A stretch of DNA of 64,000 bases, from contig VCAZ01000063.1 in assembly GCA_005784505.1 (NCBI GenBank), positions 1,687,001-1,751,000 of the forward strand, given 5' to 3'. The stretch comes from Bagarius yarrelli (taxonomy: Eukaryota; Chordata; Actinopteri; Siluriformes; Sisoridae). Below, in pieces: positions 34,229-46,680 of this stretch (its first letter is position 1; each line of letters starts with the position of its first letter). Position numbers and translations under genes: made by a program. The notes under the pieces were generated by a model, which was not told where the DNA came from, ran no database searches, and was given only the letters and a program-made list of their open reading frames with translations.

Positions 34229-34569
34229 ACAAGTGCACTCCTCAATTTACTCTCTTTCTCTCTTCCTTACACACACATTTTATTACCAAAATATCAGATG
34301 GTTACAATGAAGTATACATTTGTTATTTTCTTAATTTATAATCCTAATACTCTTCTACTGTTAAATCTTTCAATAAAAAGATTATTGTCCATTTATCTGT
34401 ACTTATCTGTCCTATAGCTACAAGTATCACTATATTCATTTACCATGGAAAATAAATAATGTATGCATGGTACCATTGTTAATCATCCTGCAAAATAGGG
34501 ACTGATGATTTGCCAGATGTTATAACACAACCGTCTCTATTTATCACAAAGGTCAGTGGTCTGTGACCC

Positions 34570-34835
34570 ATTCTGACAATATCAGAGAGGACAGATAGAG
34601 ATGGTTTGGACATGTGCAGAGGAGGATAGGGGAAATATCGGTAGAAGGATGTTGGAAATTAAGTTGCAGGCAGAAGGTGAAGAGGAAGTTCATAGAGGAA
34701 GTATATGGATGTGATAAATGAGGACATGAAGTTAGTGGGTGTGAAAAAAAAGAATGCAGAAGATAGAGCTAGGTGAATGCAGATGATTCGCTGTGGCGAC
34801 TTCTGAAAGAAACAGCCGAAAGTAGAAGAATCAAG
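34570..34835 (+). pseudogene. LINE reverse-transcriptase 3' end, copy 2
   Basis: Same family as 19132-19585 in the opposite orientation: GGTTTGGACATGTGCAGAGG, then GATGTTGGAAATTAAG, GAGGACATGAAGTTAGTGG and GCAGATGATTCGCTGTGGCG, ending GAAACAGCCGAAAG. It is 5'-truncated and not translatable as one frame. Confidence 0.75.
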
Positions 34836-35149
34836 CAAAATGAGATCATTTCACTGACTTATTTAGCAAAGCAGTCCTGAAATTTCGAAGTTGGCCAACC
34901 CTCATAAAAGGACATTTTATGTTCCACCTAAATCATAATGATTTTTTCTCACTGTGGATCTATCAATGGCTTATATTTTGCCACCCTGAACATGTACTAT
35001 AAATAAAACTGCAAAAAGCTGTGTTTTACACATTTATGATTATATTTTACAATAACAATTAATCATGGGATATCGTACATTTATTTTACAACTAGCCAAA
35101 TATATTTACCTTTCTGGTATTTGGAAGAAGCCCCTTATTTAATAATTTT

Positions 35150-35268
35150 TTTTATTCAACTGAGCAGTTGAGGTTTAGGGCCTTGCTCAGGGGTCCAGCA
35201 GTGTCAGCTTGGTTGTACAACCCACTTTATATCTGATCAGCAACTGCTTCCCCAAATAGCTATGGTAG
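35150..35268 (-). mobile_element. SINE fragment, diverged
   Basis: Reverse copy: TTCAACTGAGCAGTTGAGG, GGGCCTTGCTCAGGGGTCC and CAGCTTGGTTG, with a degraded head. The 3' tail is missing. Confidence 0.65.
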
Positions 35269-35269
35269 T

Positions 35270-35879
35270 TTGATTTTAACCTGAAGTTAAGAAATTGTAT
35301 TTGCTTGTGGTAAAGTAAACCTTTAACAATAACATAAAGATCCTATATGGATGTTTCACGTAGAGATGATCAGACCTCAATATCTAATACACAATGACTT
35401 CTGTTCCGTGCGCACAACCTATTCAATCATCTGAACTATGTAAATGACTGTCATCAAGAGCTATTCAGACTTTAAAGCTTTTTTCCGAAGATTGTAATGC
35501 ACAAAATGAGCAAAATGCTAACTTATGATCAGGTCATAATTTTCACAGTCTGTTTTGTGCAGCATGGTGCAATATGGGAGTGTTATTTCCTTGCAGCTTG
35601 CATCCTTCCTTTTTACATCCTCTTTACTGATAGTGCCTATGTACGTCTTTTCACACAGGTCTCAGTCATCGATTGATCCAGCCTGTTTTATTCTGTCTGG
35701 AGTGATAAAAGTCTAAGCGGTGGTGGAGCTAAAAATAAATTTGGGCACAGCACTAAACACACTCCCGCACCTTCTGCTATCCGCCTGTTCTTCAGGTGGA
35801 TCTGTGCGTCCTTTGTCTGACTTTCAGAACATTTACATGCGTTAGCCCTGATATTGCAGTGAAAAAGTGTGACTGCGTC
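35270..35879. other. Intergenic DNA, no gene seen
   Basis: No recognised exon or repeat. The minus-strand open frame at 35688-36050 overlaps a MITE-like repeat and is not credible as a gene. Confidence 0.45.
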
Positions 35880-36240
35880 GCATACTTTTATACTGTATAT
35901 GAAATCGAGTATGCAAGGTGAGTAGTATGTCTGAATTCTTAATATGTTCAAAGTTCCTTGATGATCTAGTACTTCTGAAGTGTGCATACAATAGACACCA
36001 CTATCTCGTGGTAGAAATTGTGGCAAGCGACAGCGCAGCATTTTTTTCAAGATTCCTTGTCATAAAATTGTACCTGTTTATCATCATTTAAGTAAACATA
36101 ACCCACCTTTAAATTTATGCCGCTGTAACATCGTTTGTCACGTGACAGTATCAACATGGCAGATGTAGAACATCCAAAATTCATTCCTACTACGCATAAT
36201 CCTAATATATATAACATACTATCTATACTAACATACTAAC
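35880..36240. repeat. Dispersed repeat, MITE-like, copy 2
   Basis: Same family as 3010-3370, with CGTTTGTCACGTGACAG, ATCAACATGGCAGATGTAG and a CATAATCCTA stretch in the same order. It is rich in AGTATG/CATACT words. Confidence 0.5.
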
Positions 36241-37264
36241 TATACTATGCTACTATATATATATATTTTTAATACCCTTGAGGATGTAAAGCCTCATCGC
36301 TCACGTGCTGAGCTTCACACGTTCCAGGAAGAGCTGCACATGACATCTAAATATTTAACACTGTAAAATCCAGTTGTCGGTTGTCAGACCTCCAATGGCT
36401 TTTTATCTGGTCACTTTTTTTTAGTGGGTTTAATTTAAACATGAATATGTTTTACTGCCTTACGATAGATGACTTCTTAATTATATCGCTTTCTTTCGGT
36501 GAAAATATTGTAATAAATTGAAAAAAAAAATAAAAGAAAGCATAAATAACAAGAATAAACCGATGCCCTCTTTGGTGAGGCAGAGGTACTGAAAAAGCCT
36601 CTTTTGCTTTTTAAATGCAGTTTTGTTTCAGATCAACAAGATACATTAATACATTATACATTAACTAGACTATGAAAACCGAAAATAGAAAATAAGTGTC
36701 TCCAACCTTTATATTGGTGACATATAGAAAGTAAACAGTGGCCATGCACCAATTACACAGGCTCAATCCAGTTTGTGAGGGATTGCAAAATCTGAGGAAG
36801 GCTAAGCTCTTTATTGACTACACACCCCATCACTGCTTTACATCTCTGTCAAGTATTTAATCAGGAAATACACAAATTCACTGATTTTTACTGTAGAAAG
36901 TTATCAGTCATACAGAAATTACACTCATAGCACAGATCAGCGGATACATGTTAATATCAACTTTATTTGATCAATATGTATGTTTTTCATCTTTAATGAT
37001 GAAAGGTGAAGCTCTGCCTCTCACCTACCTTCATGTCACAGTGCCACATGCCACATGAGAGCAGGTAATATTTAATAAATAGACAAATAAACAAGACAAA
37101 TCATGCTTACTTTAAAATGCCACCAAGTCACCAGCCTATATGGATCTCATTCAGTATTGAGATATAAGTATGAAAAAAACAAGCATTTTTGTAAGCATTG
37201 GTTTAACCGAATGGAGTGAAAATGTAGCACAAAGGACATTATAGACTCCAATGACTAGCTACTA

Positions 37265-37365
37265 CTGAGGGAAGTGGTGGCTTAGTAATTAAAGTACTAG
37301 TCTAGATTGTTAACTCTAAGCCCTTAAGATTAAAAAAATTTGTGTTGCCCTGGATAAAAAAATTA
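37265..37365 (+). mobile_element. SINE remnant, strongly decayed
   Basis: GGCTTAGTAATTAAAGTACT resembles the A box region, CCCTTAAG is a body piece and GCCCTGGATAAAAAAATTAA is the start of the tail. The B box is not recognisable. Confidence 0.4.
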
Positions 37366-37429
37366 AATGAAGAGAAATTAAGAATTCTTAAAAATTTCAG
37401 TCCCTGTGCTGTAGAAAGTAAACAAAATA

Positions 37430-38230
37430 GAAATTTAATTGTTTCGCTATCTTATTCCGGATTAACTGCCAGCCTAAACTGGCGATAGTGTTAGCATAGA
37501 AAAATATGCTGTGATTTCCTGGCATACTGGCCTATGACATAAGCTTGATCTCTGGAATGCCAGACAGCTATAAGGGATTAGGGAACATTGGCATAGATGT
37601 ACCATTGTAATTTCTGACATGGCACAACAAGGAAGAGCTTTAGGGTCAAATAATAAAAAGCCTCATTCATTTCTTTAACATCACAGTAGAGACGAGAACA
37701 ATTTTATAAAGTTGGGCCAGATCCTCTCATTGCTTGATTTATTTAAAGCCAGAATTAGCATTTCACAATTTATCAATAATGCTAGGTAGGCAGAAGGAAA
37801 CAATAATTACGTTGCATCCGTTGGAGAATTTTCAAGTCAATAAATGAGATGGTGAAATAAAACTGCTGACAGATGCAATAAAAAAAGAATTAGACAAAGA
37901 ACTCATTTGCATAAAAGGGAAATAAATCCTCATTTTAATGATACATGAAGGGCTATTCTTAACTTAATTAGTTAAAGTCGTTCAATTAAAGTATGGTAGC
38001 TGTTCAATCAATTTCGAAACATAATTTGATATCTGCTTAAAACGTAATATCAATTTAAAATCTTGCATAAACAAAGAAGCATCAGATTGAACTGCATAGA
38101 CTGTTGAATATTTATTGCTTTAATTCTCTCTATTAATGCATTATAAGGACACAATTGCTTGAATAGTTGGTGTGATTAAAAGTATGATAAAAGCAGACAG
38201 GCAGCATAAGCTGGCAAAAATCACAAAGAA
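37430..38230. promoter_or_regulatory. Candidate conserved non-coding element
   Basis: About 800 bases free of recognised repeats, dense in homeodomain-type words (ATTA, TAATTA, CAATTAAA), with an octamer-like ATTTGCATAA at about 37908 and a GACAGATG word. This texture is typical of enhancers near developmental or neural genes. There is no direct proof; conservation in other fish would be needed. Confidence 0.25.
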
Positions 38231-38414
38231 TCTGGTCACCATTAGATTTGTGGCAAATGTGTACAAAGTGTGGATCCTCTTAGAAAGTTAAATTTCTTTC
38301 TCATGACATTATAGGGAATTTTTCCTGGCCACCATCAACTAAGGATGATCTTTCAAAAATATTTCATCAGATTAAAAGCTGGTGTCAGAGTGCAGGTCAG
38401 CCGCTAAGGGAGGC

Positions 38415-38525
38415 ACCGCTAAGTTAAGGGCGGTTAGGGTCTTGCTCAAGGATCCAACAGTGGCAAAGGTAGATCTTCCGAGAAACATGCCAGAGCCTTA
38501 AGCATTTGAGCTACCACTTCCCTGA
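38415..38525 (-). mobile_element. SINE fragment
   Basis: Reverse copy: GTTAAGGGCGGTTAGGGTC, TTGCTCAAGGATCCAACAG, and A box complement TTAAGCATTTGAGCTACC. Related most closely to the copy at 48330-48455. Confidence 0.65.
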
Positions 38526-38614
38526 CATGACACAGGTGTTAAGTTAGTGCCAATGCTGCAGCCTCATGCTAATGCACATTACAAAAAGAGAATGAATGTA
38601 TACCAGCAAAACAT

Positions 38615-38805
38615 TAACATTTAATTTACAGCATCTGGCATACCCTCATCCAGAGCGACTTACAATTATCTCTTTCATACAACTGAGCAATTAGAGGTTA
38701 AGGGCCTTGCTCAGGGGCCCAGTGGTGGCAACTTGGCAATGGTGGGAATCAAACCCTGATCTTCCAATTTGCAGTCCAACAGCTTAACTACTGTGCTATC
38801 ACAAG
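38615..38805 (-). mobile_element. tRNA-derived SINE, full length
   Basis: Reverse copy with all parts: TTTACAGCATCTGGCATACC, CAGAGCGACTTACAATTATC, GGTTAAGGGCCTTGCTCAGG, B box complement GGGAATCAAACCCTGA and A box complement AACAGCTTAACTACTGTG. Confidence 0.9.
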
Positions 38806-38939
38806 TTTAAGTAGAACCACAATAACTGTAAATAAACTGTAGATCAGACATACACGTAATCCTGATGAGGGGCAAGCAAATATGTTATCATTTACATTTC
38901 TGGCTTTTTATTAAAGCCCTTATTAAGTTTAACCAAAAT

Positions 38940-39092
38940 TGATTTCATTTATCTTGTTTTTAATTCAATTGAACATGGGTTAAGGGCAGTGCTTTGGGCC
39001 TCAGCAGTGGCAGTTATTTGCTAAAGGGAATTAAACCCATGATCTCCTCGTTGAGATGGCAAACACTTTAACCACTGTGCTACTGCTAGTGC
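38940..39092 (-). mobile_element. SINE, diverged
   Basis: Reverse copy: GGGTTAAGGGCAGTGCTTTG, GCAGTGGCAG, B box complement GGGAATTAAACCCATGA and ACTTTAACCACTGTGCTAC. A short CTACTGTGCTACTGCTAG duplication follows the head. Confidence 0.75.
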
Positions 39093-39099
39093 TACTGTG

Positions 39100-40065
39100 C
39101 TACTGCTAGATCACAAAGAAAGTGTAAAAAAAAACCAAACAAAACTGTTGGAAAAAAGCAATTGTTAAAAAAAAAGCAGTGACAGTTCCCAGAATGGGAA
39201 CTTTAGGATGTTTAAACAAAGTCTTTCAGCTGCATTTTAGATCATCTGCAGAGGATCTACTCTCAAAGGATGAGCTACCATAAGCAAGTAATTTATGCAA
39301 TTAGACTAGGCTAGCAAGTTAACATTCAGGTAAATCTATTTAAAAATTGTCATTTTAGCCATGTCAGAAAACTTTCACATAATATATTCTAAAAAGTATA
39401 TCTTCCAAAGTGCTCGTTTCCCAACAAGAAGATATTTAAATCTATTCCATGCCCCTAACACTCATTCTTTTTAGTCCATTTCAGTATCTCACTTCCTTCA
39501 CAATGATAGACACTTTGAGAAATCCTCTGTCTGTGCTAAGTCGATTAACCTTCCCGAAAGCACCGGACAGTCTGACAGATTTCACTGGTTTCTCTAGTGT
39601 CATCTATATTTCAGCAGAAGAGCCCCACAGACAACTTCAGACTTATTATGACTTTCAATTCTGAGTGTTAAATGACCCATATAATGTTACTGGAGACAAA
39701 GTCGAGTCATCTTCAAGAATCCGCCCTTAATGGTGGTGTTAAAATGGTGTTAAACGAAGGATAAAGACATGCTGATCATAGAGATCAGGTCCGTACACTC
39801 TGACAAGCAACAAGCGCAAAAGTCTTTTTAAAAATCGTATAGTGTAAGCCGGGCTTAACAGAAAAGTCGAGGATTCTTTTTAAAACTTGTTCCTACAGTT
39901 AAAGTTTTTTTAAAAAGTTTGGGTGGTTTTATTTCCCAAAGTATAAATAAGATAGTAATCTATTATAATTCATGATCCCCTCGACGAGGCAGTTACAAAG
40001 AATATATAGGTGAACGCCGTTAATGTATTCTGCAGCATAACACATTCAGGGCAATTTGTTTAAAT
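39100..40065. other. Intergenic DNA, no gene seen
   Basis: No exon or repeat recognised. An open frame at 39449-39664 has no similarity I can name. Confidence 0.45.
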
Positions 40066-40069
40066 TTAC

Positions 40070-40280
40070 GAGTGGTGGTAGACTGGTGGTTTAAGTGTTG
40101 GACCACCACTTGGAAGTTTAGGATTAGATTCCCAGCACCATTTGAGCAATTGGGGGTTAAGGACCTTGCTCACTTCGAGCAAGGCCCTTAACCCCCTATT
40201 GCTCAGTTATATAAAAAAAATAAATGTTTTTGGCCTCAAATTAACATCTACGGCAGATGCTCGTATTCAGGGCGACATGA
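40070..40280 (+). mobile_element. Rearranged SINE with an inverted body
   Basis: Plus-strand head (GGTGGTTTAAGTGTTGGACC; B box TAGGATTAGATTCCCAGCAC) is followed first by a reverse-oriented body (40143-40171) and then by a forward body (40177-40205). After that comes a reverse-oriented tail complement (TCTACGGCAGATGCTCGTAT at about 40247). At least two SINE copies, or one copy with an internal inversion, are merged here. Confidence 0.75.
40143..40205. repeat. Foldback hairpin inside the SINE, 29-bp arms, 5-base loop
   Basis: Arm 40143-40171 and arm 40177-40205 are reverse complements at 27 of 29 positions; the loop is ACTTC. Both arms are the GAGCAAGGCCCTTAACCCC body of the SINE in opposite orientations. 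Confidence 0.92.
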
Positions 40281-40479
40281 AAAAGGGTTCTATTAATTTA
40301 TACATCCGTACTGGTTTTCTAGACTATTTCTGATCAGGATACCCCAATTATTTAAAAAATATTAAGTAAAACTGTACTAATTGTAATCTTTTTATTTATG
40401 TACACATTTTGCTATGATTTGCTAAAATCTGTTTAAAAAAGAACACAATTTCAAAATTACCGCAAAATATTAACACCAA

Positions 40480-41340
40480 ATATTTATCTTTGGATCTGGA
40501 TATGAGTCACTTGGCACAATTACCAGAGACGTCCATTAGCTCTTGTTGCGCAAATACTTCATCACGTAGCAATCGATAATGTGGAACAGCAGCGCTGTCT
40601 GGGGGACATCATTCTCCTCCGTTGCCATCTAGCACTCCTCATGATAAGTCGTTCGAGCCGAGCCTCATGAGATTGCGCCTCAGACTACCATACTAAATCA
40701 AGAGGAGCTCTTCTGCTTTCTCTAAAGGCTTTCAGCCCCCTGACATATGCTGCTGCTGTAGGAACTCTGTGTTTTCACTGTGGTTTATCTGGAGATGACA
40801 GCCTGCTTCGTGAATACAGAGTGTGGTATTCTTACCTGCATATGCATTACAAATGATGCTCTTTAATACTCCCTTCTCCTGCCCTCGCTCTTGTTCACTA
40901 ACGCACCGTTAGTGTCTTTCATCTGCTTAGATAAAGTGGACAGAAGTGGTCTCAGTGGTGGTACTTGAGCCCATGTCATCTAGTCCTCAGAAACCCATTA
41001 AATCAAAAACAAACACTGAATCTTGAGAGAGACCGGTGGTGGGGGAAAGGGGTGGTAGTGATTTAGCCACAGAACTTATTTACTGAATAGAATTGTTTAT
41101 CTCTGGTTGCTGACACAATTCTGGCACATGTTCTTTCATCTAGCTGCTTAGACAAGTCTTCCATCCTGATTATCCATCAGTTTCTCATTGAGCTTGCTTC
41201 ATGCACTCAGAGCTTCCCTAATGAGCTGTGTAAGCAGTAACAAGGACAGCAAAGCGAAAGCCAATAAATCTTTCCTCTTAGTTTATATAACAGCATAGCT
41301 GTTGTTGATCCCAACAAGAAAAAAGAACATAAATCCCCAT
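40480..41340. promoter_or_regulatory. Candidate conserved non-coding region
   Basis: GC-richer and repeat-free compared with its flanks, without a coding frame. It includes pyrimidine-rich and AGCTGCTTAG-type blocks and sequence at 41100-41280 (for example TTCTCATTGAGCTTGCTTC) of mixed composition. Possible regulatory DNA; composition is the only evidence. Confidence 0.22.
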
Positions 41341-41359
41341 TTCACATCAAGGACACAAT

Positions 41360-41527
41360 AAACATTTACAGCATTTAGCAGACGCTTTTATCCAGAGCGA
41401 CTTACATTTATATATTTTATACAACTAAGCAATTGGGGGTTAAGGGCCTTACTCAGGGCCCAACAGGGGCAACATGGAAACACCCTGACCATCCAATTAG
41501 CAGTAATCGCTGTGCTACCACTTCTCC
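41360..41527 (-). mobile_element. tRNA-derived SINE
   Basis: Reverse copy: TTTACAGCATTTAGCAGACG, TTTTATCCAGAGCGACTTAC, GGGGGTTAAGGGCCTTACTC and a damaged B box region (ACACCCTGACCATCC). The A box complement GCTGTGCTACC is present. Confidence 0.85.
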
Positions 41528-43196
41528 CAAATAAACAAATTTAATACAGATGCTTCTAACTTTCTTTTTTAAACTCTGTTCACTAAACATTTTATTAATG
41601 TTCCTTAAAGACCCGAATAAGATTTCTCTCACAAATATTGCTAACCATTTTAAACCCTCGAGGTTCTTGGCATACCATCCTGCTGCTGCCTTCAATAGAG
41701 TCACAGCACACAGCAGTAACTGGTACTGGTGTGCCATCTCATGTTGCCATCGTTAGACATTTGACACTTCGGCAGGAAGTAGAAATTAGCGTTAAGACAT
41801 CACTGAATTATAAGTTGCTAAAAAGCTCCTGGTTACAATTCTATTTGAAAATATGTATAAACATTGTTGGCCAGTGACGCTACTGGCCACCAGTGTACAT
41901 ATGTATAGGTATGTATATGTATAGTATATGTATACATACTATTCACGGAACTGTGTGGCTGACAAAATTCATCTTCTTTGTATTTTACCGCAGTTGGCAA
42001 CTAGTTTTTTTGCATTACCGCCACCTTTTGCATCAGATGGTGACAAACCAATCACTGGGCTGAGAAACTAATAATTCACTTGGTGATTCCAAAAGCTTGG
42101 TAGCATAACTACTGATATTTACTAGCATTTGAAAACAACAATTATAAACAGTCAACTACTTTTTAGTTCCTTTATTAAATCTACAGTTTTTTCTTTAACC
42201 TCCAAATGTGAGTATTATATCCACAACACCCAGATAAATATCCAAAAACAATTCGTAATTATTTGAGATCATTATTTAATAGGGGCGTAACAGTACATGT
42301 ATTCGTCCCAAACCGGTTTGGTGCACATGTGTCTCAAATGTAATCATTGTTTTACATGCAAAACATATATATAGTTCAAATCCAAGTTCCCACACGAACA
42401 TATTGATTGGCGGGTTTCCGGCTTGTGCTTTAAACACACTAAACATACACACACAAAGCCTATAGCCTCTGCTACTGCTTACTTTCAACCGTATTACCCG
42501 AAATCACTGAGAATTCTAAGCGTTTCCACATTTGTATGACAAAACCTGTGATTGCGCCGAAGCCTGAAGTTGGTTTGATATAAAAATGAAATTATAAAAA
42601 TTAGCGTTGAAGTAGTAAGCTACATTTGCCATGCAAGTAGCTTGCCCAACACTGCCTGTGTATAAAGGACAATATACTGTATATAATCAAACACTCTGCT
42701 GTCACCCAGATGTGCATGGGTTCCATCTTGAGTCTGGTTCATGCCAGGCTTTTTATAAAATTGGTTGACAAATTCTAGCAAACAAAGCAGAAAAGCTTTT
42801 ACGACACTAGCCAGACGACTGAACCGAGAAATCCTTCAGGTGAATGCTTTTATTTACTGCATTCCTTTTACGGCGAACAGATTAGAAACGTACACTTCTC
42901 TTGTGGTCCTGCTCTGTTTGCTGTGTGCTGCAGGTGCTGCACTCTCAGCTCGTTTTGCTGAGACATTAAACACCTGTCTGTTGCAAATGCAAACGCAGGA
43001 TTTTCGTCTACCTGGAGAAACACGATGATTAATAGACAAAGGGTTTATGTTGCATTATTATCTATGATGGCATTCAAGCTTTTGAAGTTGGATGATGTTT
43101 GATGATGTGCTTCGTTAATTAAAATAAAGAATGAAAGAATGTTTCATTCTTGAGTAACAAGACATGATGACAGAAATTGGAAATGGACCAATCATG

Positions 43197-43200
<4 letters not shown>
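41528..43200. other. Intergenic DNA, no gene seen
   Basis: No exon recognised. It includes a fragment of the 7225-type repeat at 42685-42750 (CTGTCACCCAGATGTGCATG). Open frames at 41453-41877, 42276-42488 and 42765-43039 have no similarity I can name. Confidence 0.45.

Positions 43201-43254
<54 letters not shown>
43201..43254. repeat. (CT)n microsatellite
   Basis: Perfect CT run 43201-43242 followed by a TTT break and another short CT run. Confidence 0.95.
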
Positions 43255-43256
<2 letters not shown>

Positions 43257-43519
43257 GTCTCCACATTCAGTCTCTAATGAAGTCAGCATAGGTCCCCTGT
43301 TGTGTCCGGCACAATCAACCCCCTTTTGATTTCTGTCTCGTTTACCCACTACATAACTTGTTTTCTACTAAACATGAATCAAAAAAATTCACTGTTTTTG
43401 AAATATCACACATTTACACACAGGCTTATGTAAATTAGGTAGAGTTATAAGCACATACATACATACTGGCTTTATGTAATTGTCAGTTTTAGTCATAGGT
43501 CTGATTTGTCTGTCTGTCG

Positions 43520-43698
43520 GCTTAGTGTCTAAGGTGTTGGACTGATACCAGATTCACAGCACCACCAAGCCATCACTGTTGGGCCCCTGAGCAAGGCCCT
43601 TAACCTCCAATTGCTCATATTTATAAAAGGGATAAATGTACGTCACTCTGGATGAGAGGGTCTGCCAAATGCTGTAAATGTAAATGTAAATGTAATTT
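43520..43698 (+). mobile_element. tRNA-derived SINE with A(TGTAA)n tail
   Basis: Head TAGTGTCTAAGGTGTTGGAC and CAGATTCACAGCACC (B box lost), body TGGGCCCCTGAGCAAGGCCC, tail TCTGGATGAGAGGGTCTGCC then CAAATGCTG and three TAAATG units. A short simple tail of this kind is typical of SINE insertions. Confidence 0.88.
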
Positions 43699-43699
43699 A

Positions 43700-45020
43700 C
43701 AAATATACATACAAATATAGATTAATTGGCTGCTTGCACATTGATTACCGATTACATTTCATATCTCATATTAGCATTCTTTACGTACAAATCCGGCTAA
43801 AAAAATTAATAGCAGCTCTGGGACTTAGTTATCATTGAAATTATTAAACATTATTCCTGCATTACTCATTTAACACAAATGTGTATACAGAACATAAAAT
43901 TGTTTTTTTATTTGCTGTCTAAAGTGGAAGTACAATTTGAAATAATTTTATAGAGAATCATATTAAAAAAATAAATCGAGGTCCTTGGTGCACTATTTTT
44001 TTTTTCTTTCAGCTCTCGTATCAGCACTCGTCTTCTATGTGGAGATAAAGAGAGACAGCCGAACAAGAATAAACTCACGAGCTCACGTTTGCCCCTTCAG
44101 TGAGTCGGAGGTATTTAAACATGGAAATATGTCAATTCTGCCATTTTGACTATAAAATAATAAAAAAGAGCAGACTGTGTTAATCACACAATTTCCAAAC
44201 CTACAAAACTCAAGACTGCATTCCGCCACCTGGATAATTTATGCATATTGCACATTTAACTTCCTCTCCTGTGCTTTAAATAGATTAATAATTATGAATG
44301 TGTATCCAAACGAAGACGTCAACAACCTTGTAGTAGAGGTCATTAGATGTGTTTTTAAAAAAGCTAATCTGCAGTTGCACACTTGAGACAGGAAATGTGT
44401 TTTTTAAACTACAGGGTCATAGATATTTCAAAGACAAAACACACACACATACACACACTTACACACAAACAGGTGTGCACTTGCTCTGACAGCCATGGTG
44501 ACATTTTATCTATTTTATCCCCAGGGCCTCGCTGACCCCTTGTGTCACTGAATCTACTTCCATCTGAGCTTGAAACCGAGTTCTCTTGCTGTCCTCGCCC
44601 TTTTATCCGGAAGAAAAAAGGTCAATTGAACAATTATTGAACATGGAACTGAGGATGTTGCATTTATAGCAAAAGTGAGAAAATAACTTCTGAAGTGCAG
44701 TAAGGGGGTTTTAGGAGCAGACCAGACCACAATATTACTACATCAATATATTATTAAAATGATAATACATAAATGTACTACAATATCAGGAAATATAGTT
44801 GATTAATTCATATAGCGACTTTATTACAGCGTTTACCACATTTCGATTGATCTTCATGAGAATATAAACTTTATACCCTTTATAATTAAAAATATAAAAC
44901 TTTATAGTTTTGATTTTGGAAGTTTTTTATTTACTGTAATAAAGAATTACATAATATTAATTGTAAAGTTCCATCAATACCTCTACCAAAAAAAAGGAAG
45001 GATAAAGATTTTGATTAAGT
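43700..45020. other. Intergenic DNA, no gene seen
   Basis: No exon or major repeat recognised. A short CA-rich tract is present at about 44437-44470. Confidence 0.45.
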
Positions 45021-45024
45021 GACC

Positions 45025-45108
45025 GCTTTCCAGTATTAGGGGTTGAACCCTAATCCTTCAATAAACTATCCAGAACCTTAACCATCTGCTCCATCACTGC
45101 TGCTACCT
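45025..45108 (-). mobile_element. SINE fragment (tRNA-related part)
   Basis: Reverse head only: B box complement GGGGTTGAACCCTAATCC and A box complement AACCTTAACCATCTGCTCC. Confidence 0.6.
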
Positions 45109-45499
45109 GTTAGTATACTGCTTAGTGTAAAACTATGTTCTACTCAACTTTTCAGTTGATCATGGCGGGTTTTGCATTAAGTATTCTTGACATGTAAAAA
45201 TAAACTCTAACGCTGGGTGCACACCAATTGCTAATTAATTTACTTTTTTCCTCCAATGCACTATATTCGCCTCAACCAAAACTTTTGCAGGTCGAAAAAA
45301 ATCTAATGGAAATTTGCCAAAAGCCTTTTTCACACATGCCAGTCAGCGAAAAACTTATTGTAACCATTTATTTACTTCACGTTTGGTAAGAACACATCAT
45401 AAAAACGCAACTGGTTTTATTTTTGTAAATTGTTTTTAAAGTTGTTCCATTAAAAGATTATAAGTTGGCAACAAACTGGCGAACTGTGCAGGATGTACC

Positions 45500-45585
45500 C
45501 CTGCCTTTTGTTCAATTACAGCTGGGCAGTAGATCCCTGTGACCCTGATTAGGAATGAGCGGGTATAGACAATGGATGGATAGAA
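45500..45585 (-). repeat. End fragment of the repeat seen at 62602-62830
   Basis: TACAGCTGGGCAGTAGATCC, TGTGACCCTGATTAGGAATG and AGCGGGTATAGACAATGGAT read as the reverse complement of the first part of the 62602-62830 repeat. A typical 'ATGGATGGATAG' end is present. Confidence 0.6.
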
Positions 45586-45881
45586 GCTTGACAAATACAC
45601 TTAACCCAAGTATACTTGATTATCAGTAACAAGACTTTTATTCTGTTTTGGCAGCAAGATGGTGTAATGATTTTCTATCAGAATAGCTGAGTCACTGGCT
45701 GTCTTCAAGAGATGATCGAAGATTAACTTCTTTTTCGAATACCTAGAACTTGACATTAAAAAAAAAAAACACAACTTTTTCTATTCTCTATCAGTTTTTG
45801 ATTTGTTACACTTTGTTTTGTGATCTAATGTACAAGTATTGAGTGGTTCAGTGATGAGACTCAAAGCACTTTTGTACGTCT

Positions 45882-45925
45882 TTCTGAACTAAAGTGTCTG
45901 CTAAATGCTGTAAAAGTAAATATAG
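45882..45925 (+). mobile_element. SINE tail fragment
   Basis: AAAGTGTCTGCTAAATGCTG followed by TAAAAGTAAATA equals the last 35-40 bases of the SINE. Nothing of the body remains. Confidence 0.5.
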
Positions 45926-46079
45926 AGCAGATAGACTTCAATTCGTCTGTGGATTTGTCAGTATGGGTCAAGTATATCTCAGTTTCATATTATGTAGTAT
46001 ATCTGTAATCATGGCTTAAAAAGTCCACTATAAGAATTATTATTATTTTTAGTTTATTAGAACAGGATTTTCCTCTTTA

Positions 46080-46680
46080 TTGAGAAAGCACATGTGCCAT
46101 AAGCCTTCAGCACAAATCACTGGGTCTTGACTCAATCAGATGGGCTGTCAGTCAATCACCAAACTAATCTCAGTCAACATCAATAAATAAACTAGGCAGA
46201 TTCCAATAAGCTCAGCGCAGCTTCACTTTTGGTTTGGCTAATTTCACAGGCTTCCTATTCATTTCAAAAACGTCATTATCTTTATCAGCACAAAACAGGC
46301 CAGAGAGAGCAGATCCACCGTAGGAAACTTATTAAAGTAGGTGCAAAGAATGATAAAGACATGAAGAAAGAGTGAAACGAACTGGATAGTAAATGGAAAC
46401 CGGTCAGGGGATTCATCGAGCTTCTTACTTAATTGCTTCCTTAATCAATTTGGCTGGTTGTTGCTCACACGCTGGAGATGGCTGCTTTGGGGCCAGTTAT
46501 TGACCCAGCTGTTAATATTGCATTTTCTTTGTTGTGCAGATCCATAGACTCAGTGGGGTATGAAAGAGTCAGCAAATGCAAATCACACTTTGTTTTTTTT
46601 ATTATTTTTTTTCCGTCTGATTACACTCTAGTGGGAAAAAGTGACGCAAACAAGGCTTGAACACATTTCAAGAAACGGGG
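46080..46680. promoter_or_regulatory. Candidate conserved non-coding element
   Basis: Repeat-free, with PBX/MEIS-like words TGTCAGTCAATCA at 46147 and further CAATCA and CATCAATAAATA words, and GATAAAGACATG. About 4-5 kb upstream of the efna3 start. A regulatory role is inference from motif texture. Confidence 0.25.
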
